Positions 12,379-24,117 of a stretch of 64,000 nucleotides of DNA are shown here, in pieces (position 1 is the stretch's first letter; each line of letters starts with the position of its first letter). The position numbers and the translations under genes are program-made. The DNA lies in the NCBI RefSeq assembly GCF_010093815.1, contig NW_022985560.1, positions 1,051,501-1,115,500 of the forward strand, given 5' to 3'. This DNA comes from Pseudovirgaria hyperparasitica. Lineage: Eukaryota > Ascomycota > Dothideomycetes > Acrospermales > Acrospermaceae. The notes below the pieces were generated by a model that saw only the letters and a list, made by a program, of their open reading frames with translations, did not search any database and was not told the origin of the DNA.

Positions 12379-14391
12379 ATGTCCGATTCCCCACGAACCG
12401 AAAGGTCACAGACGCGTTTCAGTACGCCTGTTAACGAACTAGACGACCATCGCAACCAACCACAATCGTTGCCCCTCGCCGTTGAGTCCAGCCCGCGCCA
12501 TCCCGGAACGCGCCGAGGAACCGTTGCGACGATTGCGAGTGCAAATAATGAATCCCACAACCCTGATCTCCTAGCTGTAAACGAAAACTTGCGACAGCAT
12601 GGACTGATCTCCCGGGACTTTGAAGAGAGTGCCGTTGTTGACGACGATACCCCGCTGTCTGCATATGCTCGACGTGGATCAGCTGCGAGCCCAACAGCCC
12701 GAAGGAACACCTTCCGTCGTCCCCGCGACCCTGATATGCCGCCTCGATCAAGAGGGAGCTCTCACGCGTCTCGTTCTGAGTCGCCGCCCAATTCTGTTGA
12801 TGCTTTTGCAACTGAGCGACAGCGGCCACGAGCTGGGACGGCAACGAGTGGACGCTCCAATATCGACCTGCCTCTCCATCGTACAGTCTCTGGTGGTACT
12901 CATGAGAGACGCCCGACCTTCAGTTGCGATGAACGACCTCTGCGTTGTGGAACCGATGTTTCGTCTCTGCACAGCGGAGCCGAAGTCGACGTCTGCTTTC
13001 CTGTTCGTGAAGATGCTGGTAAAACGTACCAGATCGACTACGAAGAATTAGAGGAGTTCGTCGCCGAAAGTCATCTAAAAACACCCATCAGGCAATTGAC
13101 CCGCCATGCCAGTAACGCTTCTCGCACGTCCAAGCGTACTTTCAATGACCTTCGTGCTATTCGGCAAGTGCCAACGATTGTCACACCTGATATGGCCATT
13201 GATGTTCCAGATTACGTAGACAAAGAGACAGGTTCCATCAAAGGATCGCGAGCACCATCTACTGCTGCTAAACAGTCCATAGCCGAAACGCCTAATCGGT
13301 GGACTTTCTTTTCCTCTGAGTTGGACGATACCATTCACGCAGCCGAACTTGGAGATCTTCTCATGCCGGGGGAGACTTTCCGTGATCTCTTTGAGCTATC
13401 GCCAGACGGTGGAGTATGGTGGCTTGATATGAGCAACCCGACCGAAGAGGAAGTGTTTGCTATATGCAAAGCCTTCGGAGTCCATCCCCTGACTCGTGAA
13501 GACATCACTACACAGGAAGCTCGCGAGAAGGTCGAGCTGTTCAACAGATACTACTTTCTCTGTTTCCGCTCCTTCGACCAAAACGATAAGACGAGCGAGG
13601 ACTACCTTGAACCTGTCAACGTGTATGGAGTTGTTTTCCGAGAAGGCCTATTGACATTCAGTTTCACGGCTAATCCACACGCTGCCAATGTACGCAAGCG
13701 CATCAGTCGTCTTCGCGACTATGTTTCACTCAGCTCCGACTGGATCTGCTACGCGCTCATGTAAGTGTTCTTATGACTGTCCACACCGAGCATGTACTTA
13801 TAAGCCGTTAGCGATGACATTGTCGATCATTTCGCCCCAGTCATCAAGGATGTCGAAGACGAAACGGACGCCATTGAAGACTCTGTATTCATCGCCCGGG
13901 CGGAGGACTCTCGCGATATCTTGAGGAGCATTGGAAATGCTCGCAAGAAGGTCATGACTCTGCTTCGATTGTTGGGTGGCAAGGCCGACGTTGTCAAGGG
14001 CTTTGCTAAGCGCTGTAACGAAAAGTTTGAGGTCACCCCGCGAGGCGATGTTGGACTCTACTTGTCGGACATCCAGGACCACGTTGTAACAATGATGTCG
14101 AACTTGGGACATTTCGAGAAAATGCTGTCGCGAAGCCATGGCAACTATCTCGCCCAGATCAATGTCGAGTCGGCCGCACAGGGCAACGAAATCAACAAGA
14201 CGCTGGGCAAAGTCACATTGATCGCGACGGTCCTCGTTCCGCTCAATTTGATCTGTGGTCTGTTTGGTATGAACGTCCCAGTGCCCGGCATGAACTCGGA
14301 TAGTCTAGGCTGGTTCTTTGGTATCCTTGGCGTCATCTTGTTCTTTGTGGTCTCGTCCTTGGCGACTGCGCGGCGAATGAGGCTCATCTAG
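12379..14391 (+). CDS. CorA-family magnesium transporter (Alr1/Mnr2-like)
   Basis: Magnesium channel-type transporter of the CorA superfamily, at the plasma or vacuolar membrane. Exons 12379-13760 and 13812-14391 give 653 residues. A long Ser/Arg/Pro-rich N-terminal tail (about 1-270) is followed by the cytosolic domain (GGVWWLDMSNPTEEEVFAIC, HPLTREDITTQEAREKVELF, YYFLCFRSF) and long helices leading to two membrane segments near 595-612 and 627-646. The diagnostic GMN motif is at 613-615 (LFGMNVPVPG). A second GMN triplet follows about eight residues later in the external loop. The extended N-terminus favours the fungal Alr1/Mnr2 branch over the short mitochondrial Mrs2 type; localisation cannot be read from the sequence. 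Confidence 0.93.
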
Positions 14392-15096
14392 GCTTGACGG
14401 GTCGGTAATATGGTGCAAGGCCTGCTGCATGCATGTCGGTTTGAGTTATGGTGGTTGTTGGATATATACAGTATTGCTAGGTATTGTTGTCTTATCTCTA
14501 TGTACGTAGGTGATCGTAGACTTGTTAGAATCATGATGATGACTTGTGAACTTGTGTAGCATATTGAGCGCTTAGTACTCCTTTGAATGTGTCTTTCAGT
14601 TCATGTTGGCTTTCGATGCTTGTGTGTTGATGATATATCTTCCCGACGCCATGATGTTCCACCGAGAAATGAATACTGTTCGTAGCCTGCACAGAGAGGG
14701 GATTGCTATACACTGCATCCACCACGTTTTTTTTTTTTTTTTTTTTTCGAAAACAAGCAAGATTTGATCTATTCCCGACTATTGTCTGTGACTTCCTTCC
14801 ACACCTTCCATCCCCATACCTTCACTGAGCCACACCTCGGCAACACGAGATCCTCCCGCGACGTCATCCCATTCCGGCAGTCCCATCCGCGGCCCCGATT
14901 GGCCCGCCGTGCCCAAACAAACTACCTCAACATACATCTCACTTTCACAGTAAATCGAAGAATAAATAAATTAATTTTTTTTCACCCTTATCCTTTCTCC
15001 AGGGAGAATGACATGGAAAAAGACCCATTCCCAACCCATCAAACCCCATAACATACACACCCGATACAAAAAATCACACTACTCGACCGCTACAAA
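14392..15096. other. intergenic region with 21-nt T tract
   Basis: Convergent gap between the CorA gene and a small membrane protein gene. It contains an uninterrupted run of 21 T at 14727-14747 and CT-rich DNA after it. No gene is seen. Confidence 0.5.
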
Positions 15097-15654
15097 TCAC
15101 CGCTCCACCTCCCTCCCATCCTGCGAAACGGGCACAGCAATCCCATACAACACCACCGCCCCAGCCTCCCTCTCCCGTCTCAGTCTCCATCCCCTCTGCT
15201 CCTCCTCCTCTCTCGCAAATACCCGCGCTACCCTCACGTACACTGCCTTGCCATAAAGCCATACAAAGCCCACCGCTACAAACGCCGTTATGATGCCCAT
15301 GCTGATTACTGTGTACATGGCGAGGAGGGCGGTTAGTTTATATGGTTCTTTGAAAGCAGATATTGGTGTGGAGAGGGCGGGGGAATGGTGGTTTGTTGTG
15401 CTGGGTATGCTGAAAGGGGTGTTATGAAGGGAGGGGAACTTACAGGTGATGCGGATGCGGAGGGGGATGTGTTGGGGTGGGGAGCAGGGATCCTGGGGAG
15501 TGCAGGAAGGGGTGGAGGTGGGTGTGAGGGTGAGGGTGAGGATGCTTGTTATTGTGCGGGCGGCGGAGGGGAGGGTTGCTGGGTGGGTAGGGGTGGTGGT
15601 GGTTGTGTTGGTGAGGGTGGTGAGGGTCATGAGGGTGGAGGAGGGTGAATCCAT
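15097..15654 (-). CDS. putative single-pass membrane protein, Thr/Pro-rich
   Basis: Not recognised. The reading frame from the ATG at 15654 gives 185 residues: a Thr/Ser/Pro-rich stretch (about 1-60, no obvious signal peptide), a short Cys-containing middle (Cys 51, 57, 71), one strong membrane segment (about 107-135, LTALLAMYTVISMGIITAF onward), and a charged Arg/Glu-rich cytosolic tail. The frame stays open upstream to 15933 but without an ATG. A GTAAGT near 15440 looks like a donor, but splicing to any nearby AG brings a stop codon, so the unspliced frame is preferred. The coding strand is C-rich in the first half and G-rich in the last third, like several genes here. Confidence 0.5.
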   Translation of the reverse strand: MDSPSSTLMTLTTLTNTTTTTPTHPATLPSAARTITSILTLTLTPTSTPSCTPQDPCSPPQHIPLRIRITCKFPSLHNTPFSIPSTTNHHSPALSTPISAFKEPYKLTALLAMYTVISMGIITAFVAVGFVWLYGKAVYVRVARVFAREEEEQRGWRLRREREAGAVVLYGIAVPVSQDGREVER

Positions 15655-16158
15655 GGTTTCGTACGATGGATATGCGAGGTTTTGTGGTGGTGTGGTCTGG
15701 AAGGTTGCTTTGAGCGTGGATGGGTAAGTAGAATTGGTGGTGTAGAGAAAAGGAGAAAGGGGAGAAGTGGGGATGGGTATGTGGGTTTGTAGCTGTGGAA
15801 GAGAGGAAAGTAGAGTATTTGTCTGCTGGGTATGCTCAGAGTGATGTGCCAGGCGGGTTTTATATGTGTGTTCACAGCACAGGTACCGCAGGGGCCGAGT
15901 GATGGGTGTAGAACAGGGGGGTAAAATATTCAATCGCTATACAAATGACGACTATCTCGATCCGCGAGATCCGTTTCGATGCCCACATTCCATTCCGTTT
16001 TCCATTCCGCTCGCTTCCCATAACTAGACGCCCTATGAAAATGCCCCAATCAAACGCCACTGATGCCGCACAGATGTTTACATGAATGAATGATATGCAC
16101 AGCGGTTCGTGCCGCTCCGTCCAACAAGATCCGCCTAATCAGACTTTTCCGTTCCCGT
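15655..16158. other. intergenic region
   Basis: Gap between two small minus-strand genes. It is C/T-rich on the minus strand just upstream of the 185-residue protein gene, as expected of a promoter or 5' UTR. No other feature is seen. Confidence 0.4.
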
Positions 16159-16372
16159 TTAGAATAATAACCCTACGGCCAATATCGCGATCCGCACGGC
16201 TCCTAGCAGAAATAAACACCAGAAGAACGGGGCTGTGTGGTTGTCAGTCTTGTAGCAATGCAGATTGAAGAATGGTTTGGGACTTACTGATGAGGAAAAG
16301 GAGAGCAAGGCATATGCCGATTGGGTTGTCGGCCAAGAAGGCGAGCATTCTGTTGGCGTATGGAGTTGACAT
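16159..16372 (-). CDS. 52-residue two-helix membrane protein
   Basis: Small spliced gene: exons 16288-16372 and 16159-16232 around a 55-bp intron with GTAAGT donor and CACACAG acceptor. The junction lies in an ATC ACC context and the frame stays open to TAA, giving 52 residues. The N-terminus MSTPYANRMLAFLADNP is followed by two hydrophobic helices (about 18-28 and 30-52) joined by Thr-Pro, ending VGLLF. It resembles small organelle or ER membrane subunits in size only; no family is recognised. Support is the clean splice signals and uniform hydrophobicity on both sides of the intron. Confidence 0.55.
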
Positions 16373-17344
16373 ATAGAATGGAGATGGTGATGTAGGTTGA
16401 GAGTGAAAGGTATGTATTCGTGGAGGGTGTAGTGGTATCCTGAAGGAAGTGATCGCTTGTGTGTTGTGGTTCGTAGAGGATGAGACGGGACAAGTAGAGA
16501 AGAAGTATTGATGTGCAGCGTCTCTTGAGATAGAATTTGTATAGAAGTGAGTTTGGTGAGGTCTTTGATATGCTTCTGTTCTTGGAAAATGTCGATTGTA
16601 TGAAATATTGCGAGCTGCAGACTGTGGTACACCAAGACCGGTACGGTGCGGGTCGGATCTGGTTGGGGTTTTTTTTTTCAAATTTTTCCCCCAAGGAACA
16701 AACATATTTGAACATTATCTTTATGCTGTGTCGCATACGGGAATTCTTAGGCTACCTAGGAGACGCAGCCAATGGTTCATTCATAATGCTGTTATCCAGA
16801 GTCGATTAGCAAAGACTTGTCATGCAGGAGTCAGATTTTGATATTTCATCCATTGGGGTTCAATTCAGCCCAAAGCGGCATAGCAATAGAAGTATTCCTC
16901 TGGATCAACTACTCAATGTGTATACTGTACGAGATAGATTAGTCGTGGCAGTCGGCCCATCAGCACGCTGCCAGTGTCTTCGAGTTGACTAGCGTCTATC
17001 AAGGACAGACAACTACTGTTGAACAGGACAGTGTTCGACGTTCCATGGTACCATAGGTGGTACTTTGCCATGTTTTGATATCTGACTACCTGCTTGCAAG
17101 CATCACCATTGGCTGATGTTCATGAAAAGGCCACTCGATGCCGGAATAGTCCGCATAGGCTGTTTCCATATAGCCAGAGAATTTGATCCCAACACTGATG
17201 CCTGGTTACCCTTCTGTTCGTTCAGATAATCTACCATCCATTGGATCAGTCTCTTGAGCACTTACTTGAACCATTCTCTATCTTCTAATCCTCGGTACAC
17301 ATCACAGAGACACGATAAACCGCCACGTGCGCGTGCAAGCCACG
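16373..17344. other. intergenic region
   Basis: Divergent gap of about 970 bp between the 52-residue membrane protein and the RBR ligase. No ORF with family resemblance. A T-run followed by a C-run lies near 16669-16693. Confidence 0.4.
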
Positions 17345-18258
17345 ATGTCGTTCCTTAGATATTCCGAATTCCTTCCAACTCGACTCGAGCCACTAGTTGA
17401 TAGATGCGTCATCTGCCACGACAGCAGAGACGAAACTCGTTTATGGTCCACATGCCCTAGCCACTTCATGTGCAGAGACGACATTATCAGAGTCTTTGTC
17501 ATGGCCTTGAAGCGCGAAGACATGTATCCTCCGACTTGCTGTCGCAAGCCTCATTTTCCTCTGAAATTGCATACGTTCCGCCATCTTTTCACAAAGCAGA
17601 GATTCCATGACTTGGCTTTCTACAGGGCACCTGTGGCGCAATTTCTGCGCGATTATGAAACGATGGAGGCGCAGAATCGTGTCGAACGCGGGTAAGGAGC
17701 TTGTTGGTTCGCTTGTGGATGATTGCTGATCGAGATATTAGCAAACGGATATACTGTGCGAACAGGATTGCTCACACGCGTAATTACGTTGTGCATCCAA
17801 AGGTGTATCGTTCATTGCCAGCTTTGCTTTTGGGAGTTATGAAGGCGGCACTGCATGCCTGTCAGCGGTCTTCTGTTCAGCCGGCAGAACTAAGCTGTCG
17901 CTGTGACAGTTGCGGTGCACACACCTGCCGAAACTGTAGAACTATGATGGATCCGAGCGAACGCCACAAATGCCGTGTCATCTCTGCGGAAGAGGAAGCA
18001 GGTCTTGCTCGATTGGCCCGGGACGAGGGTTATCAACGCTGCCCTGGCTGTCATGTCTGGGTAGAACGCAGAGAAGGATGTGTTCAGATGTCATGTGTGT
18101 GCAACACGGAGTTTTGCTACCAGTGTGGTACCCAGATCTTGTATATCAACCTTGACTCCCCCTCGCATGTTTGTCCTGGAGAGCTGGGTCGGGCACAGCG
18201 GCAGCCCTTTCAACAAAGAACATCTGCCCAACTCCGGCTGTTGGGAGAAATTCATTGA
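17345..18258 (+). CDS. RBR-type (RING-IBR-RING) E3 ubiquitin ligase
   Basis: Likely transfers ubiquitin through a catalytic Cys in RING2. Exons 17345-17691 and 17742-18258 give 287 residues. RING1 starts near residue 21 (RCVICHDSRDETRLWSTCPS, then HFMCRDDI and the PPTCCRKP turn). The IBR follows at about 167-192 (CRCDSCGAHTCRNC). RING2 is CPGCHVWVERREGCVQMSC, with Cys 229 in the catalytic position and CVCNTEFCYQCG completing the zinc sites. It is short for the class, with no long N-terminal extension. The last 40 residues lack conservation, and another frame there reads GCWEKFIEKVYACLEEIYSW to 18298, so the true C-terminus may use another splice. Confidence 0.82.
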
Positions 18259-20677
18259 GAAGGTATATGCTTGTCTAGAGGAGATATACTCCTGGTAGAG
18301 CTGCGTCCTAAAGGCTTGTATCTAACCAGTCATATGCATAGACAGAAAGCACATTAAAAATCTTTCAGGAAGTGCTTAGGCATGCATTGCTCGAATGCTT
18401 GCTCCAGAGCACTTTGGTAGGCCGATCATTGACAAGAGTCTTGGAAGTTTGATGATATCTTTCATCTCTCATCTTTCAATATGGTTATAGAACGTTACGA
18501 AGGGCGCTTTGTGCGACGAGAGTAGGAGAGGCTTGTCGTTTCGCAAGAGGGTCTTTGGGATAAGGCGCAGGCAGGTGCACTATATGTAGTTCTGGTGTTT
18601 GTACTGTCAAGACCGATTTGGCATCATCGATGAATGGAAATCAGGACTTGTCATCTGCAGGGACAAGATGGCATTTGAGAATCCGATGCTGATTAAGAGG
18701 GGTACATGAGGTCATAACTTGAATCTTGGAATACCTTGGAATGCTCAAGGGTGGCCAAGAGGGCTTTCCATCATTTTCATCGTCATTTGTTGAGGGATAT
18801 ATGGAGTTGCAAGATGCAATAATGTATTTGTATAGCAAACGTCTCTTTTACACATTTCCAGTCTCTTTCAAATTAAATCATCGGAGCGAAGATGGCTGTA
18901 TCAATGGACCAGCGTATGTTGCGAGGTCGGATTTCGAGTGAACCTTCAGGATCTGCTTTTCATGGCTGAGTGGGATTGTCTGCTAGCTATGTCAGTACCA
19001 GGTGGATAGGTATATAGCCATGTTGAACCATGTTCGCCCTGTTGTTTGTGGTTACAAGCTTACAGCATTCATGTGTATTGAGCACACATCGTAGCTAACT
19101 GACCTACATCTCATGCGATGAATATTCTCACCAGGGCTTGTACCTCGAGCTGCACAAGCCAGTAGAGCCTATATTTACTGCGTAGTGGCGCTGGAGGACC
19201 AGTCTTCTATAGTCTTGATGTGCGAGGACATCGGATAACAGACATCCGCACTGCTCACGGGTATGACAATCAGGTCGGCTCGAACGGCTTCATTGACAGC
19301 CTAACTATCATTTAGAGTAGTATCTTGAAACGCCTGCGGAGTATTCTGTAGTTCATCCATCAAAGGCCAGCAGTCCCTGAGCACTCTGTTGTTGTTGGTA
19401 TCATCATGGATTTGGCAGGCTTGCCTCTTATGTTCAGGTCGTCCAGTTGGACGCATGCGACTCCAGGACAACTGTTATGAGATAACCCAGAGTGTTTACT
19501 TCTTTATTGGTCGTGTATTCCAGTGGTAGTATTGATATCCCATTCGGGACGTATCAAGGACGATTCCTGATGATATTACGGATTGCGTCAAGGCTCGCTG
19601 GGGGCTGCGAAGAAGTAGGAGAAGGTTCGACTGCTGTTATTCCGAGTGTTGCACCTTTGGAGGCTGTGGTTAGTTGGTTGAGGCTCAATTGAAAGAATGA
19701 CGGAGAGGGTCAGCATGCATGCACCTGCTCATTGGAGCAAGATCTCAGAGGAGGGAGGTGCCCAGGATGGCCACAAAGGACGTCCTGTCCTCCTCAGAGA
19801 TACCTTTGATTGAGAATTGAGTTCATATTGTGAATCACGATGCGGAGAGCATTGTACCCCGGGCCTCTCGACGCAATGGGCTTCGCGCATTGCAAGTCAT
19901 AACACTCTTGTCCGTGTCCGGCGCAATGTGGATGAGTGCTGGAAATGAAGAAAGTTCTTTTCTGATTGACCCCTGGAACATGAAGAAGAGTTAGACCCTT
20001 GAGGGATTGTTTCCATACTACAAACTTGTTTTCATGATAAGTCAGCTTCCGATGGGCCTTGTCGGAAGCTGCTTTTGCCGGTGTATCCTCCTCAATTTTC
20101 AGCAATTGGGCGCAGACTGCACTTGACAGTAGAATAGCATCCTCCAATCATCTCTATAGTGCTGTATCCTGGAGATGATGTTGCAGTCTATATGTCCCAG
20201 CGTCATCTAGAAGGTCCAAGCTCAGAAAAAGTCAATATGATAGTAGACACAAACGCTTCCGTGAGAGCAACATAGCAAACACTGCGTGTAATACCGCTAG
20301 ACGTGCCTAGAATCTTGAAACACACATACCAAAACGGTATACTTGCCCCGGAATCATGTGTGAAAATGGCGTAGTTTGCATGTTATTATGCAGATTGCCC
20401 AGAAACGGCGTACTAGTAGGGGCGGTCCCAGGGAGAAAATACTGCCGTACCTCGTAAGTGATCCATCATCCATGAAACACATTGTTACTGTTTATCATGT
20501 TTGAACAACGCACCGCCTGTTCACGTTCTTGCACACACCGGTACGGATGGTTGTGCCACACAGACTGCCATGCTTGAGTCCACACCATGCACATCTTTGT
20601 CGTTCGCGCATAGATGGGCTACACTTCTCACCTAAATTACCTTCATACTACTCATTCATCACCACGTCTCCAAAACG
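18259..20677. other. 2.4-kb gene-poor region
   Basis: No gene could be supported. Short open frames exist, the longest on the minus strand at 19794-20147 but without an ATG. Composition is ordinary and not AT-rich, so this is not a decayed repeat of the kind at the left end. No tRNA or strong repeat was seen. Confidence 0.4.
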
Positions 20678-21697
20678 ATGGCCCCTTTAATCGAATACGA
20701 TCAGTTCTCAATTCTCCGCGACGATGGAGTCCTTGTATGCTATATGCATCGACTTGAAGACTGTGACGACTGCGGCTTCGACAACATGACGTTTTCGGCT
20801 TTCGATATTCCCGAGGAGATTGACGAAGAAGAGGTCAACGCGACGCTTCCTTACTTGGAAGACCCGGACGAGATAAACCAGTCGCCCTCTGATACTCTCA
20901 GCCCAGAGCAGGTGAAGGTTCTCTGGGGTGAAGAGGCCCGATTCGATCCAGACACAGACGTACAACTGGCTAATAAGTCAACAATGACCGCCAGCAAGCC
21001 ACGCCCTCTTGCGACATTCAGCAGATACAAATGTGATAGCTGTAAGCTCATCTGGATGGTAGGCAAGGGAACACTTGAAGCCACCCAGCAGCACCCATCG
21101 CACCATAACTTCTGGGAAAGATTCGAAGGCAGTCGCCGAACCCTTCTGGTCCAGACAAGCGCGACGGTGTACCAAGCTGAGACCAGCAGATCTCGCGCAG
21201 GACTCGGAATCCTCTTCCATGACGACTCTCCACACAACATCTCCATGCTCCTAGATGAGTCAAGCCCACAAGAACAGCACTTCGCAGACTTGCAAGTCAT
21301 CCGCCTGGCGCTTTCAAAAATCCTAGACCAAGTTCACAGTGAACGTAGGCGGCATGTATCTATCCATGGCAAGGACAACACAAAGCGGGCTCGACTCAAC
21401 GCAGTACAGATGAGAGCGCTCATCGTGACAGACTCAAGCTTCTTCGTCAACGGGTTCTGTGCGCTCCGGCCATCGTGGGCGTGGGACGCCGTTAATTGCA
21501 GCTTGACAGCACTGCGCGGAGAGACCATCAAGCACTCGATGATGTGGTCTGGCATCGAGGACCTCGTCCGCCTCAGCGCCAAAGAAGGAATCCAGATCCA
21601 ATTCTGGTGCGTTCCGGAAGGTGAGAACCACAAAGCCAACCAGCTTGCGTGGAAGCCTTTGGAGGCTTTGGTGGTGGAAGATCCGATGGAATTCTGA
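20678..21697 (+). CDS. RNase H-fold-like protein with N-terminal Cys/His cluster
   Basis: Single-exon frame of 339 residues. The N-terminus has a C-x2-H-x4-C-x2-C cluster (21-32, CYMHRLEDCDDC) and an acidic linker; a CxxC lies at 119-122. Residues about 155-325 resemble a ribonuclease H fold: strand GLGILFHDD (175-183), helix QHFADLQVIRLAL with Asp 204 where RNase H has its Glu, strand ALIVTDSSFFVNGF with Asp 252, and VPEGENHKANQLA near the end where the family has the His/Asp loop. The first-strand Asp is not obvious, so it may bind nucleic acid without cutting it. The fold assignment is inference; the molecular role is unknown. Confidence 0.65.
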   Translation: MAPLIEYDQFSILRDDGVLVCYMHRLEDCDDCGFDNMTFSAFDIPEEIDEEEVNATLPYLEDPDEINQSPSDTLSPEQVKVLWGEEARFDPDTDVQLANKSTMTASKPRPLATFSRYKCDSCKLIWMVGKGTLEATQQHPSHHNFWERFEGSRRTLLVQTSATVYQAETSRSRAGLGILFHDDSPHNISMLLDESSPQEQHFADLQVIRLALSKILDQVHSERRRHVSIHGKDNTKRARLNAVQMRALIVTDSSFFVNGFCALRPSWAWDAVNCSLTALRGETIKHSMMWSGIEDLVRLSAKEGIQIQFWCVPEGENHKANQLAWKPLEALVVEDPMEF

Positions 21698-23174
21698 ACA
21701 CGACTCCCTGCTGCTGTTGTCGAACGGCGTCCGATCCAATAGCCTCTCGAGATCCTACAGCGCCACAACGGGTGGAACAACTGGGATAAGAATAGAAAGC
21801 TGGTCGAGCTGGGGAAGTGGACAATGGGAAGGCATATGGACAGTGATGGCAAGAGGACATATAGGCAGTAGGCCTAGGTGCAGCCATGCAGATTTGGCAA
21901 GACCACTGCATAAATAGAATCTATTGAAGAACGACCAGATACGGCCAAGATATGCAAACAGCCTTCAATAGTGACCAGTAAGACTGCAGAGGGACATCCT
22001 CACTGTGCCATCATCTATTTAAGAGGTTCTCCCCAGCGGAAAGCTATGAATAATACCTTCGCTCAAGTATGGCACGCCTAAGAATGTAGATGTCGCGCGA
22101 GCCCTTATCAGCCACTTCTAGCCATATGCATCGCGGATATGTTCAAGTATTGGAAGGTTAACCGTGACGACCCAGTATCTTGGGCCTTTATTGGCCATTG
22201 GAATCCGCCTTTGAGGGCAATATTAGTAATCTCACTTCCCGTAGGTACCTAACCATCGATGCGGAAATCTCTCATTTATCAACGTGATCGGCTTCTCCAT
22301 AAGCGTTGCTCAGCACATATAGGTCTTTTATATATGCGCTACCGAGCCCCTATGATGGCAGCGCGCGATCGATGATAAGATTACTGTCAAACCCCATCCG
22401 TGCTGACAATGCTCCCATGTTGCCAAGCTGTACAGACAAAGTCGGAATAGGATCGCCGTCTATAGATCGTCTGAACCATCACACGACCATCACACGACCA
22501 TCGACACGCCACAGGTCCTCTGATTGAGCACGATGATGACTAGCCCTACACGGGACAGGCAATCAATAATCACAGGAACATCCGCAGCGTGTCGAGATGC
22601 ACCGACGCTTCCATGTCTTTAGCTACCATCCTCGTCGATTGACTGAGCACAACGCCTGTTCGGCTCCTATATCTAGTCCATGGGAAAGATTTGTATTTGC
22701 TAAATCGACCAGGCATCGAAAAGGCGTATCACTCTTTCGGACCCTTGTCCTGTCCAAGCCCTACGCATCAACTCTCCGTCTACGGTTAAATCTCCTATCT
22801 TCGTATTTCTACGGTGATCATCGCACCTCTATGTGTATCGCCCACTTACCCTTAGTACCTCCCATTTCTTCTACTACCGAAACGCCCATGGACCATCTCG
22901 TACGCTATCATTATATGCCTTGCTCATATAGCTTCCTCACAACTATCATTAGCACAACCAAACCAAGCCCATCACCACTCTATACATTGCCCACCCATTG
23001 CCGTACATACAATCCAACACCACATCCACACGCACACCCTATCCATATCATGACTACCTAGCCCCTACTCTACGCAACCCAGCGTCCCCATTACATCTAC
23101 CACCATTTAAATTATATACATACCTATCATACCCCTCAACCCCCCATCCTTTCGACCTGCCTACCTAACCACTG

Positions 23175-23202
23175 CTCACTCCTCACTCCTCACTCCTCAC
23201 TC
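23175..23202. repeat. 7-bp tandem repeat, 4 copies
   Basis: CTCACTC is repeated four times without mismatch in a pyrimidine-rich stretch of the 21.7-24.1 kb gap. Confidence 0.95.
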
Positions 23203-23280
23203 CTTATCGTCCACAAAGAGCATTATACACACACCACAACTGCTCCTTGCTACCAGTACCCCGCATCACCGCCCAACAGC

Positions 23281-23314
23281 TGTATGTATGTACGTATATG
23301 TACGTATATGTACG
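23281..23314. repeat. TGTA/TACGTATATG short repeat
   Basis: TGTATGTATG is followed by two copies of TACGTATATG and a partial third (TACG). It is a simple alternating purine-pyrimidine repeat that sits at the C-rich to G-rich change of the gap. Confidence 0.85.
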
Positions 23315-24117
23315 AACATCTCCTTACCCTACATATACGATACTACTTCCTAGACTCGCATCTGGCCAGGACAAGCTAGGATAACCAGCACCGACTGTGC
23401 GGCGAATCATAGAGTGCGAGGTGCTGAGATGGTTGGTATGGTTTGGAGTAAGTGGTGTGCTGTGTTTGACTGTGTTTGAATTTGCTGTGCCGTGCAGATT
23501 TTGAAGGGATTGTCTACGCAAGGATTATGTATCGAGAGGTGGTTTTGTGATGTATGTATCTACATGTATACGAAGCATAGAGCAAAGAAAGGATTACACA
23601 TGGGATATAAGCAGTGACATGGGTTAGAAAGGGTTCAGTAGTTTAGATGGGTGAGTGTGCGATTCGTGGACGGATAGAAAAGGGAGCGGACGTGGTGAAT
23701 CAACTGATGTGACGACCTTGAATAGTGCGCTGGAGGTAATATTTACGCCTGTTGAGTGTGCTGGAGATGAAGATGTCGTGGATATGGGTTGGTGTGGAAG
23801 GGGATGAAAACGCCCAACAGTTTAGGGCAGAGGCTGCGAAGTTCGCAGTATGCGAGGTCTCAACAAGGCGTCGTCGATGAACACACAAGGGCTGCATAGG
23901 ACTTTGAATGACAGAGGGCCCGTTGTGCTATAATGTGCATTTTCTAGACTTTCTCGACTGCTATGTACGGTAAGGTCAGTTTTGCCTCCATGCAATGCGC
24001 ACGCAGTACGCGCGTGCCGGCCTGAAATGCTCTCATTCCAAGTCCATCCATTCCCTTCATCCGCTTTTACCTACAGAGACAGCACCACCGGATGTTTCAG
24101 ACAACCATTCAATGTCA

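Larger units (their letters stand above)
21698..24117. other. 2.4-kb gene-poor region with skew flip and small repeats
   Basis: No protein gene could be supported; an open frame at 22597-23061 is low-complexity and unlike its neighbours. The plus strand is C/T-rich from about 22850 to 23270 and G/T-rich from about 23390 to 23690, the same pattern seen inside genes of this window. Two small tandem repeats near the flip are listed separately. Confidence 0.4.

Noticed and set aside
15380-15445. Possible intron in the 185-residue membrane protein gene (GTAAGT donor on the minus strand)
   Set aside because: Each nearby AG acceptor brings an in-frame stop, whereas the unspliced frame continues into the membrane segment.
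15383-15727. Gly/Val-rich plus-strand frames
   Set aside because: Shadows of the C-rich coding strand of the minus-strand membrane protein gene.
19794-20147. Minus-strand open frame of 117 codons
   Set aside because: It has no ATG near its start (first codon is TTG), no family resemblance and lies in a gene-poor gap.
22597-23061. Plus-strand open frame of 154 codons
   Set aside because: Low-complexity His/Pro/Thr/Ser translation of a pyrimidine-rich tract, without conserved blocks.
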